DNA from: Xenophilus azovorans DSM 13620
GTDB lineage: Bacteria > Pseudomonadota > Gammaproteobacteria > Burkholderiales > Burkholderiaceae_C
Assembly (NCBI RefSeq): GCF_000745855.1
Contig: NZ_JQKD01000035.1
Span: forward strand, 1 to 64,000
Direction of reading: 5' to 3'
Length of the DNA stretch: 64,000 bases
The position numbers and the translations under genes were made by a program. Positions 26,720 through 37,830 of the stretch are shown here, piece by piece (the stretch's first letter is position 1; each line of letters opens with the position of its first letter). The notes under the pieces were generated by a model. The model worked only from the letters and a program-made list of their open reading frames with translations. It was not told where the DNA came from and did no database searches.

Positions 26720-28690
26720 TCAGGGCGCGGTGCTGGCGCCGCCGGCGGTCGGCGGCCAGGGCATCTGGCTGGCCACCAGCGGCTTGCCGATGGGCGCGGA
26801 GGCCTTGCCGATGCGCACGGCAGCCATGTCCTGCTCATTGGGGTACTGGTCGGCCAGCCAGTAGTCGAACACCCGCCGCACGATGGGCGCCGCATGGGCG
26901 GCGCCGAAGCCGGCGTTCTCCACGATCACCGCGACGGCGATGCGCGGGTCCTCGGCCGGCGCGAAGGCGGCGAACAGCGAGTGGTCGCGCTGGTGCTCCT
27001 CCAGCGCCTTGGCGTTGTACCTCACGCCCTGGCCCAGCGAGACGGCCTGCGCCGTGCCGGTCTTGCCGGCCGAGGTGTAGGCGGCGCCGGCGAACACGCG
27101 CGTGCCGGTGCCGCCCTTGTTCACCGCCACCAGGCCGGCGCGCACGACATCCACGTTCTTCTTCTGGTAGCCCAGGTCCTCGCCGGGCGGCTGCGGCACC
27201 AGGTCGACCTGGCCGGTGACGGTGTTCTTGATGGCCCGCACCAGGTGCGGCCGGTAGCGGGTGCCGCCGTTGGCCAGCGTGGCCTCGGCCAGCGCGAGCT
27301 GCAGCATGGTGAAGTTGTTGTAGCCCTGGCCGATGCCCAGCGACACGGTCTCGCCCGCGTACCACTTCTTCAGCTCGGGGCGCTTGTAGTTGTTGCGCTT
27401 CCACTCGGTGCTGGGCAGCACGCCGCGCACCTCGCCGCCCAGGTCGATGCCGGTGACCTGCCCGAAGCCCAGCGGCTTCATGAAGTCGTGGATCGCGTCC
27501 ACGCCCATCTCCACCGCCAGCGAATAGAAGTAGGTGTTGCTCGAATACTGGATGGCGCGGACCATGTCCACGCCGCCCAGCCCGCCCTCGTGGCTGCGGA
27601 AGGTGTGGCCGCCGTAGGTGAAGTAGCCGGGGTCGTTCACCACCACGTTGGGCGCGCGCTTGCCCAGCTGCAGCGCGGCCAGCGCCATGAAGGGCTTGTA
27701 GGTGGAGCCGGGCGGGTAGGTGCCGCGCAGCGCGCGGTTGAGCAGCGGCTTGTCGATCGACTCGTTGAGCGCCTGCCAGCTCTCGGTGTCGATGCCCTCG
27801 ACGAAGAGGTTGGGGTCGAAGGTGGGCTTGGAGACGAAGGCCAGCACCTCGCCCGTGCGCGGGTCCAGCGCCACCAGCGCGCCACGGCGCTCGCCGAACA
27901 TGTCCTCCACCAGCTTCTGCAGCTTGATGTCGAGCGTGAGCATGACGGTGTCGCCGGGCGTGGCGGGGTGGCTGGCGAGGCGGCGCACGGCGCGCCCGCC
28001 GGCGGAGGTCTCCATCTGCTCCACCCCGGTCTGGCCGTGCAGCACCTTCTCGTAGCTCTGCTCGACGCCCAGCTTGCCGATGTAGTCGGTGCCCTTGTAG
28101 TTGGCCTGGTCCTCCTCGGGCCAGTCCTCCATGGCGGCCTTCTCGCGCTGGTTGATGCGGCCGATGTAGCCCAGCACGTGGCTGGCCAGCTCGCCGTTCG
28201 GGTAGTTGCGGAACAGGCGCGCCTTGATCTCCACGCCGGGGAAGCGGTAGCGCTGGGCGGCGAAGCGGGCCACCTCCTCGTCGGTCAGGCGGGTGCGGAT
28301 GGGGATGGAGTCGAAGCTGCGCGAGTCCTCGCGCAGGCGCTTGAAGCGGCGCCGGTCGCGCGGCTGGATGTCGACGATCTGCGCCAGCTCGTCGAGGGTG
28401 TCCTCCAGGTCTCCCACCTTCGACGGCGTGATCTCCAGGGTGTAGGCCGAATAGTTGGAGGCCAGCACGATGCCGTTGCGGTCGAGGATGAGGCCGCGGT
28501 TGGGCACCACCGGCACCACCGCCGTGCGGTTGCTTTCGGCCTGCGCGGCCAGGTCGTCGTGGCGGGTGACCTGCAGGTAGAACAGGCGCATCCCCAGCAG
28601 CGAGAACGCCGCCAGCACCGCCAGCGAGATGACCAGCACGCGCCGCCGGAAGCGGGCGAGGTCGGCGGCGACGTTGCGGATCTCGGTCAT
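26720..28690 (-). CDS. mrdA: Penicillin-binding protein 2 (elongasome transpeptidase)
   Basis: Cross-links peptidoglycan during side-wall growth as partner of RodA and MreCD. It has 656 residues. One N-terminal membrane helix (VLVISLAVLAAFSLLGMRLFYL) precedes the dimerisation domain and the transpeptidase domain. The catalytic Ser329 is in GSTYKPF, then SSN (YSSNTYFYSL), then KTGTAQ. It is last in the visible mreB-mreC-mreD-mrdA cluster, 13 bp after mreD. RodA, which often follows, is absent here; a convergent TSUP gene follows instead. Confidence 0.96.
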   Translation of the reverse strand: MTEIRNVAADLARFRRRVLVISLAVLAAFSLLGMRLFYLQVTRHDDLAAQAESNRTAVVPVVPNRGLILDRNGIVLASNYSAYTLEITPSKVGDLEDTLDELAQIVDIQPRDRRRFKRLREDSRSFDSIPIRTRLTDEEVARFAAQRYRFPGVEIKARLFRNYPNGELASHVLGYIGRINQREKAAMEDWPEEDQANYKGTDYIGKLGVEQSYEKVLHGQTGVEQMETSAGGRAVRRLASHPATPGDTVMLTLDIKLQKLVEDMFGERRGALVALDPRTGEVLAFVSKPTFDPNLFVEGIDTESWQALNESIDKPLLNRALRGTYPPGSTYKPFMALAALQLGKRAPNVVVNDPGYFTYGGHTFRSHEGGLGGVDMVRAIQYSSNTYFYSLAVEMGVDAIHDFMKPLGFGQVTGIDLGGEVRGVLPSTEWKRNNYKRPELKKWYAGETVSLGIGQGYNNFTMLQLALAEATLANGGTRYRPHLVRAIKNTVTGQVDLVPQPPGEDLGYQKKNVDVVRAGLVAVNKGGTGTRVFAGAAYTSAGKTGTAQAVSLGQGVRYNAKALEEHQRDHSLFAAFAPAEDPRIAVAVIVENAGFGAAHAAPIVRRVFDYWLADQYPNEQDMAAVRIGKASAPIGKPLVASQMPWPPTAGGASTAP

Positions 28691-28703
28691 GCACGCGGCG
28701 CTG

Positions 28704-29225
28704 CTACAGGGGGCGGTTGTCGTCGGGCTCGGGCGCGCGGCGCTGCGGCGCCAGCAGCAGCCAGGTGGCCAGCGGCCACAGCGCGGCCTCCACCACCGGC
28801 GCGATCATCACCTGCCAGCCGGGGAAGAACCCGCTGCCGACCATGCGGATGCCCAACTCGATCAGGTGCGACACCGCGAACAGCGGCACGAGCTGCAGCG
28901 CCTGCGACAGCACCGGATACCACAGCAGCCGCCGGTGCAGCGTGATGGCGAAGAAGCACAACGTGGCATAGGACAGCGCGTGCTGCCCCAGCAGCGCAGA
29001 CTGGTGCACATCCATCACCAGCCCGAAGACGAAGGCCGCGCCCAGGCCGATGCGCGCGGGCTGGTGCACGCTCCAGAACACGAGCGCCAGCGCCAGCAGG
29101 TCGGGCATCCAGGCCAGGCGGCCCAGCGGCAGCAGGTTCAGCAGCAGCGCCACCGCCAGGCTGCTCCAGATGAAGGTGGGCCGCACGGGCAGCAGCAGCT
29201 GCTCCTGGCCAGGGCGCATGATCAT
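28704..29225 (-). CDS. mreD: Rod shape-determining protein MreD
   Basis: Small integral membrane protein of the elongasome, 173 residues with about five helices. Recognisable segments are WSSLAVALLLNLLPLGRLAWMPDLLALALVFW-like and FGLVMDVHQSALLGQHALSY (each read in part). The ATG at 29225 overlaps the mreC stop as ATGA, the basis for the start; a second AUG two codons later is possible. It lies between mreC and mrdA. Confidence 0.92.
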   Translation of the reverse strand: MIMRPGQEQLLLPVRPTFIWSSLAVALLLNLLPLGRLAWMPDLLALALVFWSVHQPARIGLGAAFVFGLVMDVHQSALLGQHALSYATLCFFAITLHRRLLWYPVLSQALQLVPLFAVSHLIELGIRMVGSGFFPGWQVMIAPVVEAALWPLATWLLLAPQRRAPEPDDNRPL

Positions 29226-30223
29226 CGGCGGCCTCCCGCGGCCGGGGACTGCCCTTCGCCGGGGCGGCCCGGGCCGGGCTTGCGGGCGGCGGCGCGGCCT
29301 TCGGGCTGCTTCTTGGACGAGGCGGCCTCCGGCGCCGCCGGCTCGGAGGCCGGGGCCGGGGCCGCCGCCGCGCCCACCGGCGCGAGCACCATCACGTAGC
29401 GCACCGCGCCCACGCGCGCCATCGGCACGCAGTGGATGCGGGCGAAGGGGGTGTCGGCGCGCTTCTCGATGCGCTCCACCCGGGCCACGGGCAGGCCGGC
29501 GGGGTAGACGCCGTCCACGCCGCTGGTGACGAGCAGGTCGCCCTCCTGCACGTCGGCATTGGCGGAGGTGAAGCGCAGTTCCATCCCGGCGCCGCCGGCC
29601 GAGGCGTCGCCGAAGGCCACGCTGCGCACGCCGGTGCGCGCGTTCTGCACGGGGATGGACAGGTTGCGGTCCACCACCAGCGTCACCTCGCTGCCGAAGG
29701 GCTGCACCAGGGTCACCTGGCCGAGCACGCCCTGCTCGTCGATCACCGGGGAGCCGGGCTGGATGCCCTGGGTGAGCCCCTGGTCGATGACGATCTTGCG
29801 GGTGTAGGGGTCGGCCGCGTCGTACAGCACCTCGGCGGCGCGGCCCGGCACCGTCGTGTTCTGGCGCAGCTCCAGCAGGGCGCGCAGCCGGGCGTTGTCG
29901 GCGGCCAGCGCGTCGGCCTGGCTGGCGCGCTCGGCCTGCAGCACCATGGCGCGGCGCGCCTCGGCCTCGCCGCGCTGGGCGCCCTGCAGGTCCTCGAAGT
30001 AGCGTCCCGCCGCCACCACGCCCTGCACCGGCTTGAGCGCCAGCCACTGCAGCGGGTAGAGCACCGCGCCCACCGCCTTGCGCACGGGGCTGACCATGTC
30101 GAAGCGGGCGTCCGCCACCATCAGCAGCAGCGCCAGCGCGCTGAAGAAGACCAGCCGCGACAGGGCCGAGGGACCCTGGTTGAACAGGGGCGGGGCGGTT
30201 CTGTCGAGCGTGCCGAGCGGCAT
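29222..30223 (-). CDS. mreC: Rod shape-determining protein MreC
   Basis: Bitopic periplasmic scaffold of the elongasome, 333 residues. After a short cytoplasmic part there is one membrane helix (LVFFSALALLLMVADARF), then a coiled-coil stretch rich in Ala, Glu and Arg (about 85-120). The beta-barrel domain follows (GRAAEVLYDAADPYTRKIVIDQG, then VTSGVDGVYPAGLPVARVE). The C-terminal 60 residues are Pro/Ala/Lys rich and probably disordered. A terminator lies between it and mreB. Confidence 0.94.
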   Translation of the reverse strand: MPLGTLDRTAPPLFNQGPSALSRLVFFSALALLLMVADARFDMVSPVRKAVGAVLYPLQWLALKPVQGVVAAGRYFEDLQGAQRGEAEARRAMVLQAERASQADALAADNARLRALLELRQNTTVPGRAAEVLYDAADPYTRKIVIDQGLTQGIQPGSPVIDEQGVLGQVTLVQPFGSEVTLVVDRNLSIPVQNARTGVRSVAFGDASAGGAGMELRFTSANADVQEGDLLVTSGVDGVYPAGLPVARVERIEKRADTPFARIHCVPMARVGAVRYVMVLAPVGAAAAPAPASEPAAPEAASSKKQPEGRAAARKPGPGRPGEGQSPAAGGRR

Positions 30224-30269
30224 GGACGGATGAAGAAGAGGTGCAGCGCCAGAGGCTCAGTCAGATGAC

Positions 30270-30300
30270 AAAAAGCCGGCCTGTGCCACCACAGTCCGGC
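30270..30300 (-). terminator. Intrinsic terminator between mreB and mreC
   Basis: On the minus strand an 11-bp stem with one mismatch (GCCGGACTGTG with CACAGGCCGGC, 4-nt loop; 30300-30275) is followed by a run of five U (30274-30270). It is placed after mreB (stop at 30323) and before mreC (start at 30223). It may make mreB transcript levels higher than those of mreCD-mrdA. Confidence 0.65.
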
Positions 30301-30322
30301 CTGCTCGCGACAGCGCGCAAAT

Positions 30323-31897
<1,575 letters not shown>

Positions 31898-31901
<4 letters not shown>

Positions 31902-33385
31902 GTGCGCCCCTGCACCACCGGGGTGTGGCGGCCCTGGCCCGTGCGCTGGCGGCGCGCGAGGTCTCGGCCGAGGAAGCGGCGCGCCACTTCCTGGGCCGCA
32001 TGAAGGCGCACCAGGACCTGGCCGCCTTCGTGTCCGTCGACGAAGAGGCCACCCTGGCCCAGGCCCGGGCCGCCGACGCCGCCCTGGCCGCCGGCAAGGC
32101 GGGTCCGCTGGCGGGCGTGCCGATCGCCCACAAGGACATCTTCGTCACCACCGGCTGGCCCAGCACCGCCGGCTCGCGCATGCTGGCGGACTACCGCTCG
32201 CCCTTCGACGCCACGGTGGTGCGCAAGCTGGCCGGGGCCGGCATGGTCACGCTGGGCAAGCTGAGCTGCGACGAGTTCGCGATGGGCTCGGCCAACGAGA
32301 ACGTCGCCGTGCCGGCGGCCGGCCTGGACGCCGTCTCGCCCGTGCGCAACCCCTGGGACCGCGAGCGCGTGCCCGGCGGCTCCTCCGGCGGCAGCGCGGT
32401 GGCCGTGGCCGCCGCCCTGGCGCCGGCCGCCACCGGCACCGACACGGGCGGCTCGATCCGCCAGCCGGCCTCCTTCTGCGGCATCACCGGCATCAAGCCG
32501 ACCTACGGCCGCGCCTCGCGCTACGGGATGATCGCCTTCGCGTCCAGCCTGGATCAGGCCGGCCCGATGGCCCGCTCGGCCGAGGACTGCGCCCTGCTGC
32601 TGTCCGCGATGTGCGGGCCCGACCCGGACCGCGACTCCACCTCGCTGGACGTGCCGGCCGAGGACTTCTCGCGCCAGCTCCATGCCTCGCTGGAGGGCCT
32701 GCGCATCGGTGTGCCGAAGGAGTTCGTCGGCGAGGGCGTGGCGCCCGGCGTGCGCGCCGCCATCGAGGCGGCGCTGGCCGAGTACGAGAAGCTGGGCGCC
32801 AGGCGCGTGGAGGTGAGCCTGCCGCGCACCGAGCTGTCGATCCCCGTCTACTACATCCTGGCCGCGGCCGAGGCCAGCTCCAACCTCAGCCGCTTCGACG
32901 GCGTGAAGTTCGGCCACCGCGCCGCGCAGTACAAGGACCTGGCCGAGATGTACGCGAAGACGCGCGCCGAGGGCTTCGGCGACGAGGTCAAGCGCCGCAT
33001 CATGATCGGCACCTACGTCCTCTCGCACGGCTACTACGACGCCTACTACCTGCAGGCGCAGAAGGTGCGCCGCATGATCGCCGACGACTTCCAGCAGGCC
33101 TTCAGGGACTGCGACGTCATCGCCGGCCCCGCCGCGCCCACCGTGGCCTGGAAGATCGGCGAGCACGGCGGCGACCCGGTGGCCGACTACCTGGCCGACG
33201 TGTTCACCCTGCCGGCCTCGCTGGCCGGCCTGCCGGGCATGAGCGTGCCCTGCGGCTTCGACGGCAGCATGCCCGTGGGCCTGCAGCTGATCGGCAACTA
33301 CTTCGGCGAGGCGAAGCTGCTGAACGCCGCGCACCGCTTCCAGCAGGCGACCGACTGGCACCGGAAGACGCCGGAGGGCTTCTGA
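31898..33385 (+). CDS. gatA: Asp-tRNA(Asn)/Glu-tRNA(Gln) amidotransferase subunit A
   Basis: Glutaminase subunit of GatCAB, amidase-signature family, 495 residues from an ATG overlapping the gatC stop. The catalytic Ser-cisSer-Lys triad is K79 (PIAHKDIF), S162 (PGGSSGGSA) and S186 ([12 protein letters not shown]). The 24-residue spacing of the serines fits GatA. It releases ammonia from glutamine, which passes to GatB. gatB begins 1 base after the stop codon. Confidence 0.96.
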
Positions 33386-33386
33386 C

Positions 33387-34877
33387 ATGAACGACACCGT
33401 GAACACCTTCGAGGCGCAGCAGCAGGGCCGCCCCACCGGCCCGCTGGTGCAGGGCTACGAAGTCATCATCGGCTTCGAGACCCACGCGCAGCTGTCCACC
33501 GCCAGCAAGATCTTCAGCCGCGCCAGCACGGCCTTCGGCGCCGAGCCGAACACCCAGGCCTGCGCGGTGGACCTGGCCCTGCCCGGCACGCTGCCGGTGA
33601 TGAACAGGGGCGCCGTCGAGCGCGCGATCCGGCTGGGCCTGGCGCTGGGCAGCACCATCGCGCCGCGCAGCGTCTTCGCGCGCAAGAACTACTTCTACCC
33701 CGACCTGCCCAAGGGCTACCAGATCAGCCAGTACGAGATCCCGGTGGTGCAGGGCGGCTCGGTGAGCTTCTACCTCGACGGCGAGCTGAAGACGGTGCGC
33801 CTGGTGCGCGCGCACCTGGAGGAAGACGCCGGCAAGTCGCTGCACGAGGACTTCGTCGGCATGAGCGGCATCGACCTCAACCGCGCCGGCACGCCGCTGC
33901 TGGAGATCGTGACCGAGCCCGACATGCGCTCCACCGCCGAGGCGGTGGCCTATGCCAAGGAGCTGCACAAGATCGTCACCTGGATCGGCATCTGCGACGG
34001 CAACATGCAGGAGGGCAGCTTCCGCTGCGACGCCAACGTGTCGGTGCGCCGGCCGGGCCAGCCGCTCGGCACGCGGCGCGAGATCAAGAACCTCAACAGC
34101 TTCCGCTTCATGCAGCAGGCGATCGACTACGAGATCCGCTGGCAGATCGAGCAGTTGGAGGACGGCCACGCGATCCAGCAGGCCACCGTGCTGTTCGATC
34201 CCGACACCGGCGAGACGCGCGCCATGCGCACCAAGGAGGATGCGGCCGACTACCGCTACTTCCCCGACCCGGACCTGCCGCCGCTGGCCATCGCCGCCGA
34301 ATGGATCGAGCGCGTGAAGGGCGAGATGCCCGAGCTGCCGCGCGCCATGGCCGAGCGCTACGTGCGCGAGCACGGCCTGACGGACTACGACGCCACGCAG
34401 CTCACGCAGAGCCCCGCCCACGCCGCGTACTTCGACGCGGTGGTGGGGGCAGGCGCCGCGCCCAAGCTCGCCAGCAACTGGCTGCAGGGCGAGATCTCCA
34501 AGCGGCTGAACGCGCAGGAGATCGGCATCGAGGCCGCGCCGGTGAAGCCGGCCCAGCTCGCGCAGCTCATCGGCCGCATCGGCGACGGCACGATCTCCAA
34601 CGCCGCCGCGCGCCAGGTGTTCGAGGCGCTGTGGAGTGGCGAAGGCAGCGACGTGGACGCGCTCATCGAGGCCAAGGGCCTCAAGCAGATGAGCGACGCC
34701 GGCGCGCTGGAAAAGATCGTCGACGAGGTGCTGGCGAAGAACGAGAAGAACATCGCCGAGTACCGCGCCGGCAAGGACAAGGCCTTCAACGCGCTGGTCG
34801 GCCAGGTGATGAAGGCCAGCCAGGGCAAGGCCAACCCGGCGCAGGTCAATGCACTGCTGAAGGCGAAGCTGGGCTAG
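33387..34877 (+). CDS. gatB: Asp-tRNA(Asn)/Glu-tRNA(Gln) amidotransferase subunit B
   Basis: Kinase/amidotransferase subunit of GatCAB, 496 residues. The core begins [20 protein letters not shown], and [30 protein letters not shown] and the [12 protein letters not shown] motif follow. The C-terminal YqeY-like tRNA-binding region starts near 370 and ends with [17 protein letters not shown]. It is last in gatCAB and overlaps the convergent DUF4124 gene by 4 bp. Confidence 0.96.
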   Translation: MNDTVNTFEAQQQGRPTGPLVQGYEVIIGFETHAQLSTASKIFSRASTAFGAEPNTQACAVDLALPGTLPVMNRGAVERAIRLGLALGSTIAPRSVFARKNYFYPDLPKGYQISQYEIPVVQGGSVSFYLDGELKTVRLVRAHLEEDAGKSLHEDFVGMSGIDLNRAGTPLLEIVTEPDMRSTAEAVAYAKELHKIVTWIGICDGNMQEGSFRCDANVSVRRPGQPLGTRREIKNLNSFRFMQQAIDYEIRWQIEQLEDGHAIQQATVLFDPDTGETRAMRTKEDAADYRYFPDPDLPPLAIAAEWIERVKGEMPELPRAMAERYVREHGLTDYDATQLTQSPAHAAYFDAVVGAGAAPKLASNWLQGEISKRLNAQEIGIEAAPVKPAQLAQLIGRIGDGTISNAAARQVFEALWSGEGSDVDALIEAKGLKQMSDAGALEKIVDEVLAKNEKNIAEYRAGKDKAFNALVGQVMKASQGKANPAQVNALLKAKLG

Positions 34878-35581
34878 GGCGCGGGCCGCCGCGCCCGGCC
34901 GCCGTTCTCGGGCGACCAGAGCTGCACCAGCCGGGTCCGCTCCTCGTCGAAGCGGCTGGCGATGCGGCGCTTTTCCTCTTCCTGCTCGCCGATGAAGCGC
35001 TTCTGCACCTTCACAGCCTGGTCGTTGTCCTCGACCTGCCGGCGCAGCGAGGCGGGGGCCTTGCCCGGGTCGCCGGCGTAGAACTCCATCTCGCCGTCGA
35101 TGCGGCGGCGCTCCTCGCCCAGTTCCGACAGGCGCTTGCGGGCCGCCTCGATGACGGCGTCCACCTGCTTGAGGGCCTCGGCGCGCTCGCGGTCGTGGGT
35201 GGCGGCGCTGGGGTAGCGCACCAGCAGCGCGCGCTCGCGGCGGCGCTCCTCGCGCTGGCGCAGCGCGGCCTGTTCGGCCTCGCGCGCGCGCGCCTCGATC
35301 TCGGCGCGCTCCCTGGCGGTGTAGCGCGGCTCGATGCGGCGCTTGACCGTGCCGGACGAGTTCAGCTCGACCTGCTCGCGGTCGAAGCAGGCCGGGATGG
35401 GCCGGTCGGAGGTGATGGTGCGGCCGCCGGCGTCGACGCAGCTGAAGATGCTGCCGGTGTTGGACACGCCGCCCTTGCCGTCGGACTGCGCAAGCGCCGC
35501 GCCGGAGGCGGCGAGGCAGGCCGCCGCGGCCAGCAGCCTGGCCAGCGGGCGCACATGATGGATGACGGCAGGTGACAGCAC
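34874..35581 (-). CDS. DUF4124-type secreted protein with long coiled-coil
   Basis: A 235-residue protein of unknown function. I chose a GTG start at 35581 because AAGGAG lies 10 bases upstream; a second GTG at 35554 is possible. A signal peptide (ending SGAALAQ) precedes a short DUF4124-like domain ([21 protein letters not shown], read in part). A charged Arg/Glu/Ala-rich helix then fills most of the protein and would form a coiled coil. It lies upstream of nothing obvious on its strand and is followed by a convergent gatB. Confidence 0.75.
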   Translation of the reverse strand: MLSPAVIHHVRPLARLLAAAACLAASGAALAQSDGKGGVSNTGSIFSCVDAGGRTITSDRPIPACFDREQVELNSSGTVKRRIEPRYTARERAEIEARAREAEQAALRQREERRRERALLVRYPSAATHDRERAEALKQVDAVIEAARKRLSELGEERRRIDGEMEFYAGDPGKAPASLRRQVEDNDQAVKVQKRFIGEQEEEKRRIASRFDEERTRLVQLWSPENGGRARRPAP

Positions 35582-35615
35582 GGCGTATCGACTCCTTCGA
35601 TGCCTTCGGCGGGCC

Positions 35616-36311
35616 TCAGCCGGCGCCGTAGCGCGCGCGGTAGGCCAGGACTCCCTCGCGGTGCGTGCGCAGCTCGTCGCTGGCACGCTGGCCCAGATAG
35701 TCCAGCAAGTCGGCCAGGGTGGCAATGGCGACAACCTCCATGCCGAGCTGGCTGCGCACGTACTGCACGGCGCTGTAGGGCACGTCGGCGCCGTTCTCGG
35801 TGGCCTTCTCCTGCCGGTCCAGCGCGATGGCGACGGCATGCGGCGTGGCACCGGCCGCGCGGATGAGGGCGATGGACTCGCGCACCGCGGTGCCGGCGGA
35901 CATCACGTCGTCCACGATCAGCACCCGGCCCTTCAGCGGCGCGCCGACCAGCGAGCCGCCCTCGCCGTGGTCTTTCGCCTCCTTGCGGTTGTAGGCGAAG
36001 GGCACGTTGCGGCCGCGCCGCGCCAGCTCGGCCGCCACGGTGGCGCCCAGCGGGATGCCCTTGTACGCGGGGCCGAAGATCATGTCGAACTCGACGCCCG
36101 AGGCGAGGATGCGCGCTGCATAGAATTCCGCCAGCCGCGCGATGCGCGCGCCGTCGTCGAACAGCCCGGCATTGAAGAAATACGGGCTCATGCGGCCGGC
36201 CTTGGTCTTGAACTGGCCGAAGCGCAGAACGCCCGACTCGATCGCGAACTGCACGAAGTCCTGGGCCAGCGCGCCGCCGCCGTTCTCGCCTGTCGTCACC
36301 GCACCAGCCAT
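35616..36311 (-). CDS. pyrE: Orotate phosphoribosyltransferase
   Basis: Joins orotate and PRPP to orotidine monophosphate in pyrimidine synthesis. It has 231 residues. The PRPP motif is GRVLIVDDVMSAGTAVRE, and FGPAYKGIPLGA and the flexible-loop AYNRKEAKDHGEGG are present. It starts MAGAVTTGENGG after GAGGA, six bases upstream. The gene is divergent from xth with only 15 bp between the start codons, so its promoter must lie within the xth reading frame or be unusual. Confidence 0.96.
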   Translation of the reverse strand: MAGAVTTGENGGGALAQDFVQFAIESGVLRFGQFKTKAGRMSPYFFNAGLFDDGARIARLAEFYAARILASGVEFDMIFGPAYKGIPLGATVAAELARRGRNVPFAYNRKEAKDHGEGGSLVGAPLKGRVLIVDDVMSAGTAVRESIALIRAAGATPHAVAIALDRQEKATENGADVPYSAVQYVRSQLGMEVVAIATLADLLDYLGQRASDELRTHREGVLAYRARYGAG

Positions 36312-36326
36312 CGGAATTCCTCGCAC

Positions 36327-37130
36327 GTGTTCAAACTCACCAGCCTCAATCTCAACGGCCTGCGCTCGGCGGCCACCAAGGGGGTGGCCGACTGGGTCGC
36401 CGAAACGGCGCCGGATTGTATTTGCATGCAGGAGATCCGCGTCTCGGCCAGCGACGTGCAGGGCCGCTTCGAGGAGATGGCGGGCCTCACGGGCCATTTC
36501 CACTTCGCCGAGAAGAAGGGCTACGCCGGCACCGCCGTCTACACGCGGCACGCGCCCAGCGAGGTGGTGGTGGGCTGGGGCGACCGGGAGTTCGACGCCG
36601 AGGGCCGCTACCTGGAGCTGCGCTTCGACACGCCGGCGCGCAAGCTCTCGATCATCAGCTGCTACTTCCCCAGCGGCAGCTCGGGCGAGGAGCGGCAGGC
36701 GGCCAAGTACCGCTTCCTGGCGGGCTTCTTCCCGCACCTGGTGCAGCTGAAGAAGGAGCGCGAGTTCATCCTGTGCGGCGACATCAACATCGCCCACAGG
36801 GAAGCGGACCTGAAGAACTGGAAGAGCAACCAGAAGAACAGCGGCTTCCTGCCCGAGGAGCGCGCCTGGATGACGCGCCTGCTCGACGCCGGCGCCGAGG
36901 GCGCGGGCCTGGTGGATGTGTACCGCCGGCTGCAGCCCGACACCACCGACGCCTGCTACACGTGGTGGAGCAACCGCGGCCAGGCCTACGCCAAGAACGT
37001 GGGCTGGCGCCTGGACTACCACCTGGCCACCCCGGCGCTGGCCGAGCTGGCGCGCAGCGAGCACATCTTCAAGACCATCAAGTTCAGCGACCACGCGCCG
37101 ATCACGGTGGACTACGACTTCACGGTCTGA
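36327..37130 (+). CDS. xth: Exodeoxyribonuclease III / AP endonuclease
   Basis: Base-excision repair enzyme of the ExoIII (EEP) family, 267 residues from a GTG start (FKLTSLNLNGLRSA). Catalytic motifs are the metal-binding Glu in CICMQEIR, GYAGTAVYTR, the Asp-Asn pair in CGDINIAH, WWSNRGQAYAKNVGWRLDYHL and the final SDHAPITVDY His. It starts 15 bp from divergent pyrE and its 3' end overlaps the AbiEii-like gene by 11 bp. No clear Shine-Dalgarno is present before the GTG. Confidence 0.93.
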   Translation: MFKLTSLNLNGLRSAATKGVADWVAETAPDCICMQEIRVSASDVQGRFEEMAGLTGHFHFAEKKGYAGTAVYTRHAPSEVVVGWGDREFDAEGRYLELRFDTPARKLSIISCYFPSGSSGEERQAAKYRFLAGFFPHLVQLKKEREFILCGDINIAHREADLKNWKSNQKNSGFLPEERAWMTRLLDAGAEGAGLVDVYRRLQPDTTDACYTWWSNRGQAYAKNVGWRLDYHLATPALAELARSEHIFKTIKFSDHAPITVDYDFTV

Positions 37131-37830
37131 CGAGGACGCGGCGCAGCGCGCGGATGCGCTGCCACAGCTCGGACGGCGTACGGCGCACGTCCATCATCTG
37201 CATGCAGCGGACCAGCCAGCCCGGACGCTGGCGCATGCCGTCGATGGCGCGCGCGAGGTCGCGCGGCACGGCCTCGCCATAGGCGGCCTCGGCCTTGGCC
37301 AGCGCCTGCCGCAGCAGGCGCAGGGGCGGCTGCATCATGGCGAGGTCGATCAGGTCGCGGCTGAACACGCCGTCGTCGGCCCAGCGGTCGGAGTTGGCCA
37401 GCAGCTTGCTCGCCGCCATGTCGAGCACGGTGAGCATGGGCACGCCGCACAGGTCGTCCGCGGCGCCCGGCGGCGCCAGGAGGATGCGCCCTTCGTGGAC
37501 GATCTCGAACTTGATGGGCTGGCCGTCCACCAGGATGCGCGCGCGGATGCCGTACCGGTCGGCACGGATGTCGCCGGCGCGCTCGAGGGGCGTGGCGCCC
37601 GACCGCTGGAGGACCGCCAGCCCGTGGGCGCCGGTGAGCGCCAGCCGCAGTTGCTGGTAGGCCGCGAGGTCGGAAACGAGGAAGTCCATGTCGACCGATT
37701 CCCGGTACTCGCCGAAGCGCAGCGCGATGGCGGTGCCGCCGCCGAACAGGCAGGCATGCGCGCGGAGCACGGCGCCATCCAGCGACTGCAGCACGCGGCC
37801 GATGCGCCGGTGGTGGGGCCGCTCAAACAT
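37120..37830 (-). CDS. AbiEii/AbiGii-like nucleotidyltransferase (candidate toxin)
   Basis: A 236-residue protein of the AbiEii nucleotidyltransferase type, used as the toxin in type IV systems and phage-abortive infection. The motif region is FGGGTAIALRFGEYRESVDMDFLV, with the conserved Gly-rich turn and D-x-D (Asp47 and Asp49). A PIKFEIV strand follows, and FSRDLIDLAMM matches the downstream R/K-D-L-x-D-L motif. Its start overlaps the end of the XRE gene by 8 bp, so the two are translated together, antitoxin first. The usual AbiEi antitoxin is not present. The toxin role is inferred. Confidence 0.8.
   Translation of the reverse strand: MFERPHHRRIGRVLQSLDGAVLRAHACLFGGGTAIALRFGEYRESVDMDFLVSDLAAYQQLRLALTGAHGLAVLQRSGATPLERAGDIRADRYGIRARILVDGQPIKFEIVHEGRILLAPPGAADDLCGVPMLTVLDMAASKLLANSDRWADDGVFSRDLIDLAMMQPPLRLLRQALAKAEAAYGEAVPRDLARAIDGMRQRPGWLVRCMQMMDVRRTPSELWQRIRALRRVLVRP

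Noticed and set aside
26894-28945. A plus-strand open frame opposite mrdA
   Set aside because: Antisense of PBP2 with typical shadow composition; no RBS or family motif.
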